Assembly (NCBI RefSeq): GCF_963259705.1
Contig: NC_081846.1
Coordinates: 60,255,722 to 60,319,721 of the forward strand
DNA length: 64,000 bases
Reading direction: 5' to 3'
Source of the DNA: Myotis daubentonii
Lineage: Eukaryota > Chordata > Mammalia > Chiroptera > Vespertilionidae
A program made the position numbers and the translations under genes. The first letter of the stretch is position 1, and each line of letters opens with the position of its first letter. The notes below the pieces were generated by a model. It did not search any database and was not told the origin of the DNA. It saw only the letters and a program-made list of their open reading frames with translations. Shown here one piece after another: positions 10,552 through 23,145 of the stretch.

Positions 10552-10786
10552 CAGTGATGGCGAACCTATGACACACGTGTCAGAGGTGACACGTGAACTC
10601 ATTTTTTTGGTTGATTTTTCTTTGTTAAATGGCATTTAAATATATAAAATAAATATCAAAAACATAAGTCTTTGTTTTACTATGGTTGCAAACATCAAAC
10701 AATTTCTATATGTGACACAACACCAGAGTTAAGTTAGGTTTTTTCAAAATGCTGACACACCGAGCTCAAAAGGTTCGCCACCACTG
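10552..10786 (+). mobile_element. Non-autonomous hAT element (235-bp MITE), copy 2
   Basis: The terminal inverted repeats are CAGTGATGGCGAACCT and AGGTTCGCCACCACTG. The 8-bp target duplication GCTTAGGG is perfect (10544-10551 and 10787-10794). It aligns end to end with the inverted copy at 442-676 and has the same length. The perfect duplication implies a fairly young insertion. Confidence 0.93.
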
Positions 10787-10835
10787 GCTTAGGGCCTCAT
10801 TCAAAACCAGTCCTCTTTCTCACGTTGGGCCACAC

Positions 10836-11237
10836 GTAGGGTGGCACATTTGGGCACCACATGTGCCGCGCCAGCATGGCCAAGGGTGAACCTGAGGAGG
10901 GCGGGTGAAGGATTGAAGAAAAGACAGACAAGAGAATACGGCTGGGGCTCAGTGGATCTCCCATGCCTGGATGAGGGCACAACAGACTCAGCCCGTAAGC
11001 TGATGCTTTATTTCATAGTCTGATTAAAACAAGGGTAGATTAACATGTATACAAATGTTCTTGTTTTGGCAACACTTGCTGCACCTCACACAGCCCATTA
11101 GCTATTTAGGAAGGAATTAGGGAGGGCTCCAAGGTCAGGCTTAATTATGCTAGGAGAGCTCTGCCCTCCAGGCTGGGATTTGTTTGTGACTCTGCCACAG
11201 GTCAGCCCAAGGCTTGACCCTAGAGCCGCTCCCTACA
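10836..11237 (-). mobile_element. Probable endogenous-retrovirus LTR plus primer-binding-site remnant (class II-like)
   Basis: The reverse complement begins TGTAGGGAGCGGCTCTAGGG at 11237, has an AATAAAGC polyadenylation signal near 11006, and a U5-like pyrimidine segment ('CTTTTCTTCAATCCTTCACC'). Downstream on the minus strand, at about 10819-10862, are two stretches resembling the lysine-tRNA primer-binding site of betaretrovirus-like elements ('TGGTGCCCAAATGTG' and 'TGGCCCAACGTGAG'). The hAT copy 2 target duplication ends at 10794, 25 bp away. No gag, pol or env sequence follows. The right end is firm; the left end is approximate. Confidence 0.55.
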
Positions 11238-14200
11238 GTATCAATTTATATATTTTCAGCTCTTGAAACACCCAATATTTCACTTCTGTCTCTGCATCTG
11301 TTTCCAGAACATGTGAGACTAAATGTCCACAACCTCATGTGATTTCTCTGATTAACCCCAAACCTAAGCCAGAATAATTCAGTATATTACTTCAATACTT
11401 AGTAACAAGTCACCCTTTATGTGACGCTACCACTAATGTTGAACTTCAAATTCCTTATCTAGTAAATAGCCCACTTTGCTAGTATAAATTCTTTCTAAGG
11501 ATTAGAGGAGCCAAGCCCCTGATGTCATGTAAGGAGATGGTCCCCTCAGCTATCAACATAGTCTAGAACCTAGAGTCAGTCTATTTGCTTTTTCAACAGT
11601 GTTTGCTCCTTTTCCAGAACATTCTAACCTCGCTGGAAATAGCTGATAGCGACTGTAATAAAGACCATCTGCTTGCTTATTGGCTCAAGGTATAATGAGT
11701 TCTACCTTTTGGAACACACTGCCTCCCCACTCCCATGGCTGGGTGTGTCCTATTCTGCCCCCTCACTTTTACCTTTTCAACTATCCCTCCCTAGTAGATC
11801 CAAACTTTCCTATAGATTCCTTCTCACTGACATTAGTTTTTTACATTACCACTCCATATTTATAAAGTAATTCCCTAATATTTTTATCTAGTACTTTTAT
11901 GCTTTCATTTTTAATATCTGAATACTTGATATGTTTGCAATTCATCTCATGCATGTGAGCTATAGATCCCAATTTATTTTACTTTTCAGGTATAACTATT
12001 TACTTTGCCTAAAACCATTTATCGAAAAGTCCTGTATTTTGTGGGGAGTAAAATCACTAGTTTTTTTATTCTTTTTTTCATCTTATCAACAAATTGCTCT
12101 TAACAACAACCTTTAAAATTATCTTCTTGAGGCTTACTGTTTGAAAGAATATTTAATATTTTAACTATCAAAATTCTGTCACATAAATTAAATTCTATTG
12201 GCATCTTCAAAATGATGGGTTCAGTGTTTTGCCTAAGAGAGCTGCCATGCAGAAACTAGAGTAGGGGATAACAAAACCACTTCTGGTAAAGGAGTTAATG
12301 AAAATTACAGCATCTTTATGGATCCTTATGATTCCTAACCTCCCTCTATTTCACCCCCTTCCCAATAATCCATACTAAGAACAAAAACAGTATTTTCAAA
12401 AATAATCAATAATAGCATATATAAAATGGACAAAAGTCAACTTCCTTGAAACAGAAAATCATCTAATTAGCAATGGCAAAAAATAATCAAGATACTATAT
12501 GATAATACATCTTTAAAATACTGTCGGCAAGAAAGAAAAACAAAACAACCCAAAAAGCTAAAAATTCTATTTCTCAGTTCCTTAAATCTTCCAAATACAT
12601 ATGTTGCTTTCAGTTTTCAAGGGCTGTGCTAGATCAGATTTTAGGAGTAGGAAGGTTTCCACCAACATGAATTCTACTCATCTTTCCAAGAAGTCTCAGT
12701 AGCACATATTCTTAACAAATTAGTATGTGTAATATGTGCACAATATCTGGAACTTCAAAGAGGGTGTTGAGAGAGCAGTGAAATACAAAGATATGAACTG
12801 AGGGAAGGACATGAAAGAGCTTTTGTGGGTGTTTTTTCTTGTTTTTGTTGTTTGGTTGATTTCTTCGATATAATCTCTTTCTGAAGATATAATCACCTCA
12901 TTGAAAATTCTTTTATAAAGCTTGAATTTGTTACTGAAAATGTCTGCATTAAAACTATCAATGGGTAAATTATACTAAGGAGCAAAGTTGAATAATAGTT
13001 GCAGGAGTCATAAAGTTTCCCTTTTATGCATATCTGCAGTAGTTCATATAACACAGAATGTTGGGATTGGTAGATAGAAGCCAATACAAATGTAAAGAAT
13101 GCCTCAGCAGTTAAACAGGATTTGGATTGTCAGCTAAAATAAATTTGATTTAATTATAATGGTACTTATGCAATCTATGGCACAATTTAGCAAAAGTTAT
13201 TGAAAAAGAAAATGCAAAGAGATTTGGAGTTTAATTAATGAAAATTATAATTATAACCAATTCCAAATAAATTCTTATAAAAGCCTTATTTAGTTCAGCC
13301 AAGATGTTAATAACTTACAAGTTTAGTAAACATCTGGTAGATACAATAATAATGTCTAACATGTACTGAAAAAAAGCTTAGTTTCAGCTTTAACAGGCAG
13401 ATAGCTCCTACAAAAACAAAAAATGCAAATGAAAATGGATAATTTTAAATAAATTTTCTTCTTCTATTTAAGAAAACTATAAAGTGCTCTAAAATCAGTC
13501 CCAAATTCTCTGATAATTGAGCTTCAGCATAATGGCAGGATAAAACCTGCAACCTATATCAATCTTAAGTTTCTTATATATTATATCCTTTTACAAATCA
13601 TGATGTAGCATGTCATAAATGCATGATATACCTCTTAAAATATGAGCATATAAGTAACTAAAAATTAGTGTCTAGTAAAAGAAAGTGTCTAGAGTAGACA
13701 TGATTAAATTGGCTAAATGCAGAGATTTCCAAGCTCTCTCTCTTCAATGCTTCCTTACTGCCTTTAGTTTCTTAACCAAAAGAAATATCTACTGTTCTAT
13801 TCATTAAGTAGTTAGGTTCAAACAACCTACCAATGTGTTTCTTAAACAATTTGGTAGCCATTTTAAAAACTAAACAAAATAGTATTTGATTTCATTCTTA
13901 AATAACCACAGTTACTTACTACTTACTGGTATGTGTGCACCTGTTTAGTAATACACCATTTCTCAGTTTGAACATCACCAGCCCCATTTTCGGTTCCACA
14001 TTAATTTTTCTTGTAGTAGTTACTTTTTGTGTCAAAGCAACTGTCAAAACCTAGCTACACAAAGATATGACATCGTCAAAAGTAACAGAATACAATTTAG
14101 TGTTGAAACTGAAACAACTAAATCTAGTAGTTTGCAGGGATGTTACTTTATTTTCCTTGAAAAGGTATTTAAAATATTCCACAACCTCGGTGAGTTTACT

Positions 14201-14369
14201 GGGCACCTTGGCACATGGTTTGGGAATCACAGAGCTAAAGATTATTTCAATGACAATAACAAGACGTTCTGAGGACTCTAATGATTGCAAAGAATCACTA
14301 ATTTAAATGTACATTCAAAATATAAAATAAATATATATTCATTTTATATAATATAAAATAAACAGACAC
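11238..14369. other. 3.1-kb repeat-poor tract, no recognisable feature
   Basis: This is AT-rich non-coding sequence. I saw no SINE, Helitron, MIR or L1 signature and no convincing open frame. It is the cleanest unique block in the first half of the window. Old diverged repeats could be hidden here. Confidence 0.45.
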
Positions 14370-15060
14370 AAATCACAGTTCATCAATTTTACAAATGCAT
14401 ATTGAGTGCCAGCTATATGCAAGGCACTAGGATTATAGTGCAAAACCAGGCAAGAAAAGTCATTTCCTTCATGGAATTTACATTCTAGCAGAAACATATA
14501 ATGCAAAGTATAAAAATAAATATTAATACAGTTATTTTTGTGTGATAAGTGCTATAAAGGAAACTAATAGACAAATATGATAGCCTGATTGAGAACAGAT
14601 AAAGGGTAGAAGGTACCAAGTCATTTTAGGGGATGAGAAGTCTTCCTGAGGAAGGATATAACATTTGCAGTAAGCTCTAAAGTAGTGATCCTTAACTGAG
14701 GGTGAGTTTGCCCCATGGGACATCTGGCTGACTTTGGAGACATTTGGGTTGTTATGACTGGGAGGGATTCCACAAGTAAGCCCAGTGGGTAGAGGCCAGG
14801 AATGCTGCTAACATCCTACAATGCATAGGACAGCCTCAATGCACTCTCCCCCAACAAAGAATTATCTGACCCAAATGTTAACAGTGCTGAGACTGATTTA
14901 AATAGGTGTGTATGTGGGTGGGTGTTTGAAGGTGAGAGGGCATCAGAGCGCACTCCAGCTAAGGGGAACAGCATGTGCGAAGATCTTAAATAAGACTATG
15001 GTGTACCCACTGAACCAAGAGAGGGCCATTGTAGTTGGAGGCCAGTGCAGACAAATTGCA
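14370..15060 (+). repeat. Old mammalian interspersed repeat, interrupted by MER5A; family unresolved
   Basis: The left part (14370-14682) reads 'GAGTGCCAGCTATATGCAAG', 'CATGGAATTTACATTCTAGC' and 'GATAAGTGCTATAAAGG'. The right part (14897-15060) reads 'GAACAGCATGTGCGAAG'. These phrases recur in a widespread ancient mammalian repeat that I cannot name with certainty. The two parts are collinear and separated by the MER5A insertion. Confidence 0.5.
14683..14896 (+). mobile_element. MER5A-like hAT (Charlie) MITE
   Basis: The body matches the MER5A pattern: a degenerate 'AGTGATCCTTAACTGAGGGT' end, 'GTTTGCCCCATGGGACATCT', 'AGGCCAGGAATGCTGCTAAC' and 'CAACAAAGAATTATCTGACC'. It lies inside an older repeat, which gives a relative age order. 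Confidence 0.82.
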
Positions 15061-15903
15061 ATAATCCTCAAAAATGAAGCGTAAATTAGAAGAAAGGAGA
15101 TTCTGCGTAAATAATCATCAGGATAAAAGGAAGATGGTTGTTATTTTAATTATTCAAGCAAACGCCAGCCTATATGAAGTTTCAACTTTCGCTTCTGCTG
15201 TAAAATGTGACACAGCAGGCAAAGTTGGTGATGTACACGAAGGCCTATGCAGTCATTAAGTGACTGTATCGTGGCTTGTGTTGCCACTGAGCAGCTGTGA
15301 GATTCTGCAGGTTGGACAAGCATAACTTGATCAAACCAAAAAACCAAAAGCAGAAAAGAGAGAAAGGTATTTTATCGTCAGAGATGTTTTCACCCCTTGG
15401 TTTCCATTATAAATAATGACTTTCATTGCTTTTCACATTGACATTTCTTTCAGCCCAGCCTATAACTGAGACAGTTCCAGCATTTTTCATACTTAAGCAA
15501 GGCCAGTAAGCTGACAATAAACACTGATGTCACAACCAGGGGCAGAGAGAATAGCTCATTTCTTGAATAACTGTGGATAATTCAGCAGGGACACCTGCAC
15601 ACCAGTTATATCCTAATTTATAAATCATTAGACAGAGGCTATACATTCTTTTAAAAAAATCTCTCCTCACAGTAGCAACTGCACAACAGAGGGGACAGAA
15701 AGGAGGAATGTGGTTTTTGTTAAACACCTAGTTTGTAGACACTAGGTTTGAAGCTAAATATTTTCACTTGTTTCTATCCAGACTCAAATGTTCTCACTTT
15801 AAGGCAGAGAAATTGAGGCCATCCAAGAAAAAGTCACTTGTCCAAATCCAGTACTTAAAAACTGAAAGCCACAGCCAGGGTTTGATTCTCACAGTTTCCA
15901 ATA
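15061..15903. other. No recognisable feature
   Basis: This is non-coding sequence between the old repeat and the mariner MITE. Nothing was identified. Confidence 0.45.
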
Positions 15904-15905
15904 TA

Positions 15906-16036
15906 CAGCGTGGAGCAAAAGTAGGCTTACAGTTGTTCATATGGAAAATAATAAAAACAATTAATAAATAATTATACAATAATAAACTCTGTTTCATGTA
16001 CTCACTACTGTAAATCTACTTTTGTTCCACCCCATG
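15906..16036. mobile_element. Mariner-type MITE, 131 bp
   Basis: The terminal inverted repeats read CAGCGTGGAGCAAAAGTAGG on the left and CTACTTTTGTTCCACCCCAT on the right, which pair with a few mismatches. The left flank is TA; the right flank is CA, one change from the expected TA duplication. The interior is a short AT-rich spacer with no transposase, so this is an internally deleted derivative. Confidence 0.82.
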
Positions 16037-16639
16037 CAAACTCCTACCGTGCCACACTTGTTTGTAGAAACAAACAAACAAAAAATACTAACTTCCCTCT
16101 TCTCTGTAACTGATTCTCCTTCTGTATTTCATCCCCGTGGTGTTCTCCATAGCGGCTGGGCAGACCCTGAGGTTGGCTGAGCACCTACTTCCTAATCTTC
16201 AGCTCTTCCTCTTGTAAGGAAAGGCTATGCCACTCTGGGTCCCAAAATAGGCAACCCATGGCGACAGAAGGTCACGACTACCTCAGATCCTTCAGACTAC
16301 CAACTGCAGAATACATAGCTGAAATGAACACCTATTTATGTTGGTCAGAAACCACTTGAAAAGGACAAAAGCACATGGACACATAGAGGAAATCTCATGG
16401 GAGTCAAAGACTCCACCTTCTTCTCCAAACTGCACTAGGTTCTAAGCCTTATTAGGTAGCCACAAGAAAGAGACTACATTCATTCTGGTAGCAAAATATG
16501 AAACAAATTATAAAGGTATACTCTAACACAGTTAATTTTTTAATAACTAGGCAAAATTCTCACAAAATAGATAATCAGACATCCGAGTTCCAAAGTTACA
16601 AATATAAGTATACGGGACAGGAGACAGGACAGGTATTTC
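16037..16639. other. No recognisable feature
   Basis: This is non-coding sequence with nothing identified. Confidence 0.45.
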
Positions 16640-16770
16640 CATTATGTGACTTTATTTTATCATCACCACAGCTCTGCAAAGCCTTGGAATTGTGCTCATG
16701 TTACAGATGAAGAGACTAAAGCTTGGAGAAATTAAATAATTGGCCTGAGCCAATAATTCATAGCAAAATG
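16640..16770 (-). repeat. MIR SINE fragment
   Basis: On the plus strand this reads 'CATGTTACAGATGAAGAGAC' and 'AAATTAAATAATTGGCCTGA', the reversed MIR core. Confidence 0.65.
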
Positions 16771-17529
16771 GAGAATTATCTGAAATTTCCAGCAGACCAC
16801 CTGCAAGACACAGTCCCCCATCCCCTACCCACTCTACCCCATCCCGTACTCACCCCATTCTTTCTCTAAGCCAAATAGCTTAAAGCTTCCAGCCCTCTGA
16901 ATAAGCAGTGGAAGTTACTTACAGTATGTTCAAGTCAATACCCAAAGACATGTAATGGCCAGATTTAGAAAGGATCTTATCCAATTTGATTACCAATTGA
17001 TTTTCTCTTTCTGATATGATCTTCCCTAGTGTAAGCCTAGAGAGTGAAGTCCTTCCTACTATTTTCCTCTGAATACGACTTGACAGTTTATATATAAGAC
17101 CTTATTTGTCTTATATATACCAACAACTTCTGGATATAGGAGATACTGGATATAGGAGATGTCTTTTCTGATGAACAAAAAACAAACCAAAAAAAAAAAA
17201 AAAAAGGAAACCAAGTACCGAAGAGGTGAACTGGCTTTTGCTGGAAGCACTTTTGTAAATAAATGTCTGTCGGGTCTTCTAATGTGTAGCATAGAACTTC
17301 CTATTATAAATGACTGCCTCCCTTATCTTCAGCCAATCTTAATTTCTGGCCCACTCTCTAGGGTCCGTTATTTATACACAATTGGTAAAACTGATCCTCT
17401 CCCAAATGCCCCTACTCCTAGATGCACCGTTACTAAATTAACAAACGTTTTTAATAGATAAAACATTTGCTATTTGATACATAATATTAAAGACACTTTC
17501 TACCTCACACTGAAATAGAACAGAGCCTC
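16771..17529. other. Repeat-poor tract with a small hairpin, a 16-bp duplication and a poly-A run
   Basis: A perfect 12-bp inverted repeat TATATATAAGAC / GTCTTATATATA with a 7-nt loop spans 17089-17119. It is followed by a tandem duplication of CTGGATATAGGAGATA at about 17131-17160 and a poly-A run at 17189-17205. No retrocopy body was recognised. Confidence 0.6.
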
Positions 17530-17984
17530 ACAAAGCAATTTCATCAGGGCACATATTCGTTTCTGTAATAAAATACCACAAACTTAGTGGTTTAAATCAA
17601 CACCGATTCATCTTACATGTTTGGAGGTCAGAAGTGGAAAACCAAGATATTGGGAGGACTGAGTTTCTTCTAAGGGCTTTTGGGGGAATACATTGCTTGA
17701 CTTTTCAAGCCCCTAGAAATTACCTACATCCCTTGGCTTGTGGCCACATCAATCTAGCCTCTATTTCAATCAGTTACAACTCTTCCTTTGCCTCCCACTT
17801 TCATCTTTCACTTATAAATCCTCATGATGACACTGGGTCCATTTGGATAATCCAGGGTAATCTTTTCATCTCAAAATCTTTAATTTATACATCAGCAGAT
17901 TTTTGTTAGGCAAGGTAACATATTCACAGGTTTTGAGGATTATAACATGGGCAACTTTGAGAGGCCATTTTTCTGCCTACCACA
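17530..17984 (-). mobile_element. MLT1-type MaLR LTR, nearly complete
   Basis: The reverse complement starts TGTGGTAGGCAGAAAAATGG, contains 'CCTGTGAATATGTTACCTTG', 'CCCTGGATTATCCAAATGG' and 'GCCACAAGCCAAGGGATGTA', and ends in 'CACTAAGTTTGTGGTATTTT'. This is the characteristic order of MLT1 LTRs from the ERVL-related MaLR group. No internal viral sequence adjoins it. Confidence 0.85.
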
Positions 17985-18039
17985 AAACTTATATTAAAAA
18001 ATGAAAGTATCATAAATAATCACATGTTACATATTGTCA

Positions 18040-18620
18040 CAGGCTTTGATAAAGTCATTTCAAGAAGTTAAAAGAAATAATCTGATTCACAATGAATGGT
18101 AAAACTTAAAGTATTCCCAATGAAATCTACTACATAACAAAAACTCCTCCACAAATGTTTAAAGCTACAAACAAAATTGTTATAAAACACATTGCTCATA
18201 AAAGCTTATATCCAAAATATTCAAAGAATGCCTACAAATCAATAAATAATAGGTACTTGAATAGGAAATCAAGTAACTAATAATATTATGGTTACATTTG
18301 ACTAGAATCGGGAAAATATAAATTAAAATAATGACAGTGACAGTTCTAAGTCACTAGGCTGGCCAAAAACTTAAGAGTCTAATTACACTGGGTATAATTT
18401 AGAATATGTTTTTTTATAGAGTTCATGAATATAGTTGGTAAGAGTACAAACTGAAGTAGCGCTTCAGAGAGGAATTTGGCAATGTGTTACAGTACATAGA
18501 AAATCTGCCACTCTGCATTCTCTACCACCCAGCATTTCTTCTAACAGTTCTTTAGTCTTGCAAAACCCTATCTTACCTAAAGAAATTTCTACCTTTTCCT
18601 CTTCTGGGGACGGTGACTTC
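18040..18620 (+). repeat. Old L1 fragment (3' part of ORF2 region)
   Basis: The segment shows L1-like phrases in order: 'TTATATCCAAAATATTCAAA', 'CCTACAAATCAATAA' and 'GAGGAATTTGGCAATGTGTT'. It is highly diverged and cannot encode protein. Confidence 0.5.
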
Positions 18621-19314
<694 letters not shown>

Positions 19315-20099
19315 TTCTATATAATAAAAGCTTAATATGCTAGGTGTCCAGTCATCCAGTTGGCCATTCAACCAATCAAAGCATAATATGCTAATGATAT
19401 GCTAAGGTAACTCAACTGCTCGCTATGACATGCACTGACCACCAGGGAGCAGACAGTCAACTGGTGGACCAGTCGCTATGACATGCACTGACCACAAGGG
19501 GCAGATGCTCCAACCAGTAGGTTAGCTTGCTGCTGGGGTCTGGGCCGATTGAGCGAGATGGGCTGGACAGGCCCTGGACTCCTGTCACAGTCCAGTCCCT
19601 CCCCAGTAGGCCAACATCCCACATCCCTCCCCGGTCCTGATCTTGCATCAGTGGGGTCCCTCAGCCTGGCCTGTGACCTCTCGCAATCTGGGACCCCTCA
19701 GGGGATGGCAGAGAGCCTGTTTCAGCCTGACAGCAGACTGACTGGTTGCTATGATGCACACTAACCACCAGGGGGCAGACGCTCAACACAGAAGCTGCTT
19801 CCTGGTGGTCAGTGCGCTCCCACAAGGGGAGTGCCACTCAGCCAAAAGCCAGGCTCATGGCTGGTGAGAGCAGCGGTGGTGGCAGGAACCTCTCTCTCCT
19901 CCACAGCAGCCACACCCGCCTCTGCGGTACCACTAAGGATGTGTGACTAACGGCTTAGGTCTGATCCCCCGGGGAGCAGTCCTAAACCAGCAGGTGGACA
20001 TCCCCCAAGGGCTCCTGTACTACAAGAGGGCACAGGCTGGGCTGAGGGACGCCCCCACAAACACACCGAGTGCATGAATTTCATGCACCAGACCTCTAG
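19315..20099 (+). mobile_element. Helitron (HeliBat type), 785 bp, complete
   Basis: The 5' end TTCTATATAATAAAAGC follows an A. The 3' end has the palindrome TGCATGAATTTCATGCA and CTAG at 20096-20099, followed by T. Three copies of a 'CACTGACCACCAGG'-like motif lie at about 19434, 19486 and 19758, and an inverted copy lies at 19795-19808. There is no Rep/helicase frame. It looks like a fusion: its first half matches the elements at 3624, 28635 and 52211, and its second half matches those at 27401 and 29809. Confidence 0.93.
19765..19778 (+). promoter_or_regulatory. CTCF-consensus match inside a Helitron
   Basis: CCACCAGGGGGCAG matches the CTCF core consensus CCASYAGRKGGCRS at all 14 positions. 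Binding is inferred from sequence only. The opposing copy at 19795-19808 has two mismatches. Confidence 0.4.
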
Positions 20100-20838
20100 T
20101 ATGAAAATAAAAACTGCGCAAGGTATTAATACATGTCATTTCAGAATAAAAATGTCCTTGGGGGAGGGAAAAAGTGAAAAGAAAATTAGTTAGATCTTAG
20201 TGATTTGTGTTTTTAAAACACAAAATCTGTAATGAATATTCCCAAATATAAACAACTCTTACATTTTGAAAAATGGGTACACAAATGTTTCTGCTTACCC
20301 ATATGTTTGAAATATTTTGTAAATAAAATTAAATTGAATTAAAATCCAAACAAAGAAGGCCTTTTGGCTATATTGCAAAAAAGAACCAACTTAAAGGGCA
20401 AATAAGTAAGCTTCTAGAACTACACTGATATAAAAAGTGCAACATCCTTCTGGTGTGTTTGAGATAATCCTCAGTCCAAACACTAGACTGAGATGTCCAT
20501 TCAACTGTACAAAGTACTAAGAATTGACATTACCCAGCATTGTGAGTTTGTTCTGAGGTTCAGTTCAATTCCACATAAATCTGTGCTTTACAGCTGTGAG
20601 ATGCACTCTGGGTTGGCTACAGACATGAACAGTACAAAAGGGCATTTCATGGAAGGATTAGAAGCACCATCTGTTCATGAGTCAGCAAAACCAGAAAATT
20701 TCCATCATCCATTAGAATCTTTTGCTTATGAAACTTGTTTTACTGTTGTCAGAGGTTTCTAGGGCAAACCCAGAAGTCCAATCAACAGTGGAAGCTGCAA
20801 ACTTGAAATCACTAAGCATAATGCCCTTAAAGGAAAAG

Positions 20839-20840
<2 letters not shown>
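20100..20840. other. Unidentified sequence ending in a long poly-A
   Basis: This is non-coding sequence that runs into the A40 run at 20841. An 89-codon open frame at 20493-20762 has no features I recognise. I could not find a target duplication that would prove a retrocopy. Confidence 0.35.

Positions 20841-20880
<40 letters not shown>
20841..20880. repeat. Pure A(40) run
   Basis: Forty consecutive A residues, read directly. Both flanks contain AGCT ('GGAAAAGCT' before, 'GAGCTATT' after). Confidence 0.95.
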
Positions 20881-20884
<4 letters not shown>

Positions 20885-21810
20885 TATTAAGACAAATACT
20901 TGAAAAGCACCCAATTTCTTTAAATTGGACTCCCATGTAATTAAACTGTCCTCATGTATATTAAGTTTTTTATGTAATCCAAAAAGAGGATCAGTATTTG
21001 TTTCAGGTTTAAAAATAAGCTTTTTCTCTTACCACATTCTATCTTTTGTTCAAGATTGCAATTCACCCAGAGACATCCAACATTAGTATGCAAATGTACC
21101 TGGTTTAGGCACAGCTTTTACATTAAGAACTTGTGTGCTTTATGTTTTTACTTTGCATTGCATTGCATTTAATCTGCCACTTCTCTGGAAGTCCATCATT
21201 GGTATAAATTCTGAACAATGTTGCTTATCAAGTATCATTTTCACCACATTAAAAACAATTCTTGTTCTGGAATTCTGAGGAAATTCTACCCAAAACACTC
21301 AGCCTAAACATAGAAAATAATTGTCAAGAGATTAAGAAACCTTACATAGTCAATGTTCAATAAGATTGAAACATTAGTCTTACTTAGATTGAAACAGTCA
21401 GTATTCCCCTCATTTTAAGGGCAGAATTTCTAAAGATGCCATAAAATCAAAGATTAAAATTAAGCTTACAAATAGAGGGAAGTACCTGAGTCATTTTTCT
21501 TCTTCACACTATATAATAAGATCTCATGTGGAGGGAAAATAAGCCAAATGTGCACATTCCTAAATCTGGGAGATGTAGAGAAGAATATAGGAGGGGAAAA
21601 TGTAAGAGTTTACTCGGTTGAATGAGAATTGTATGTTAAGCTCTATTCCTACTTTTGATAGTAGAAGCACTATTTCTGATAAGGGAAACAGCCTGAAGCA
21701 GCTGCCACAATACTAAACCTTCCTCCCCCAAATATTCACTTATTATACTTCTCTACTGCTCACAGATACAAAATCAGCAGCTTTCCTTAGTTGCTCATCT
21801 AGGAAGAAGC
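20881..21810. other. No recognisable feature
   Basis: This is AT-rich non-coding sequence with nothing identified. Confidence 0.45.
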
Positions 21811-21824
21811 AGGAGGGAGGGAGG

Positions 21825-21871
<47 letters not shown>

Positions 21872-21881
21872 CAGAGAGAGA
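21811..21881. repeat. (GGGA)n followed by (GA)n purine tract
   Basis: A few GGGA units pass into a GA dinucleotide run, read directly. Such polypurine tracts can form triplex DNA, but nothing here shows a role. Confidence 0.92.
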
Positions 21882-22014
21882 AATAGTACATTCTGATGCT
21901 TTCAAATATCTTAATTTATAATATATCATCTATTAATGTGCTGTATTTCACTATGAAAAACCCACACTTGCTGTGAAAATACTTATATAATGCTTTGATG
22001 TTTAGAAGTACCTT

Positions 22015-22185
22015 TTAAATTCATTATTAATGTATTTCTAATGGCCTGTGAAGTAACTGTCATTATTTTTCTTTTTACCTATTTAACTTGGAAGGATACA
22101 GAGGCCTAGAGATGTTGTGTCATTTTTCCAAGATCATACAGTTCCCCAGAGTAAATCAGAGTCAAAATCCTCCCACATATATCTT
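22015..22185 (-). repeat. MIR SINE fragment
   Basis: On the plus strand this reads 'AACTGTCATTATTTTTCTTT', 'GATACAGAGGCCTAGAGATG' and 'CCAAGATCATACAGTTCC', the reversed MIR core. Confidence 0.7.
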
Positions 22186-22884
22186 GCGCTGTTACTACTA
22201 TAAGTTTCTTGGATATTAAAATTCACAAATTTACTTTTGTCCTAAATTTTAAAGTAAACTGAAAAGAAAGAGCTTTGTTCTCTTATAGCATATAGCACAT
22301 TTAATGAAAGTGCCACTATGAATATAGAAGTACTTATAGCACCAGTTTTATAGAGCTCTAATATATAGATTTCCAATATATTTAAAAAATGTGAATTTTT
22401 TTATATCCACTGAATTATCAAGCAGGAGTTATAATTACTAGTAGGCTAGAGGATATTAGTGCTTAAGTACATAAAATGGTGATGTTTAAAAAATAAAATA
22501 ACACATATAGTGGTTAAGATAGAACTTTGCATATAGGAAGTTATTAATATATATGACAATTGCTACAATCATCATCATTATTATTAATATACATAGGTGA
22601 TAGCTAACTCTCTTTGGTACTGGTATTAAGTCCTACTGTATGTATACAAAGTGAAAAATGAACAAAAAGTATAGTATAACATGAATTCTATATAAAAATA
22701 TAAACCTGCCTATATAAAAATATAAATTCTATATAAAAAATAAAAAAATATGAAAATATAAAATCTAGGAACTATAATGTAAAAATGCTGCAGGCCATCA
22801 GAATAAAAGTGAAAAGAAATGTCCTTAAAGTGACATCTTTTGGGGCAAATGGTATCGAAGGACAATAGTATATTTAAGACACAG
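22186..22884. other. AT-rich tract, no recognisable feature
   Basis: This contains imperfect repeats of TATATAAAAATATAAA near 22690-22760. Nothing else was identified. Confidence 0.45.
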
Positions 22885-23145
22885 AAGAATTAGGGTGATG
22901 CTGGCCTCATAGGAAGTGTTCCTTCCTCTTGAATTTTTTTGGAATAGTTTGAGGAGTAGAGGTGTTAGTTCTTCTTGGAATATTTGTTATAACTCCCCTG
23001 TGAATCTGCCAGACCAGGGCTTTTGTTTGTTGTTGTTGTTGTTGTTGTTACTGCTTCAACTTCATCAGTAGTGCTCAGTCTATTCAGGTTTTCTGATTCT
23101 TCTTGATTGAGTTTTAGAAGGTTGTATTTTTCTAGGCCAGTAACT
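22885..23145 (-). repeat. L1 ORF2 fragment
   Basis: The plus strand reads 'GATGCTGGCCTCATAGGAAG', 'GAATAGTTTGAGGAGTAGAG', 'CTGCCAGACCAGGGCTTTTG' and 'TCTTCTTGATTGAGTTTTAG', a well-known reversed stretch of mammalian L1 ORF2. A (TTG)n run at about 23026-23048 has expanded inside it. It is broken and non-coding. Confidence 0.85.

Noticed and set aside
20493..20762. 89-codon open frame before the A(40) run, considered as a retrocopied gene
   Set aside because: The peptide resembles nothing that I know, and no target duplication was found. It is kept only as a possible retrocopy question.
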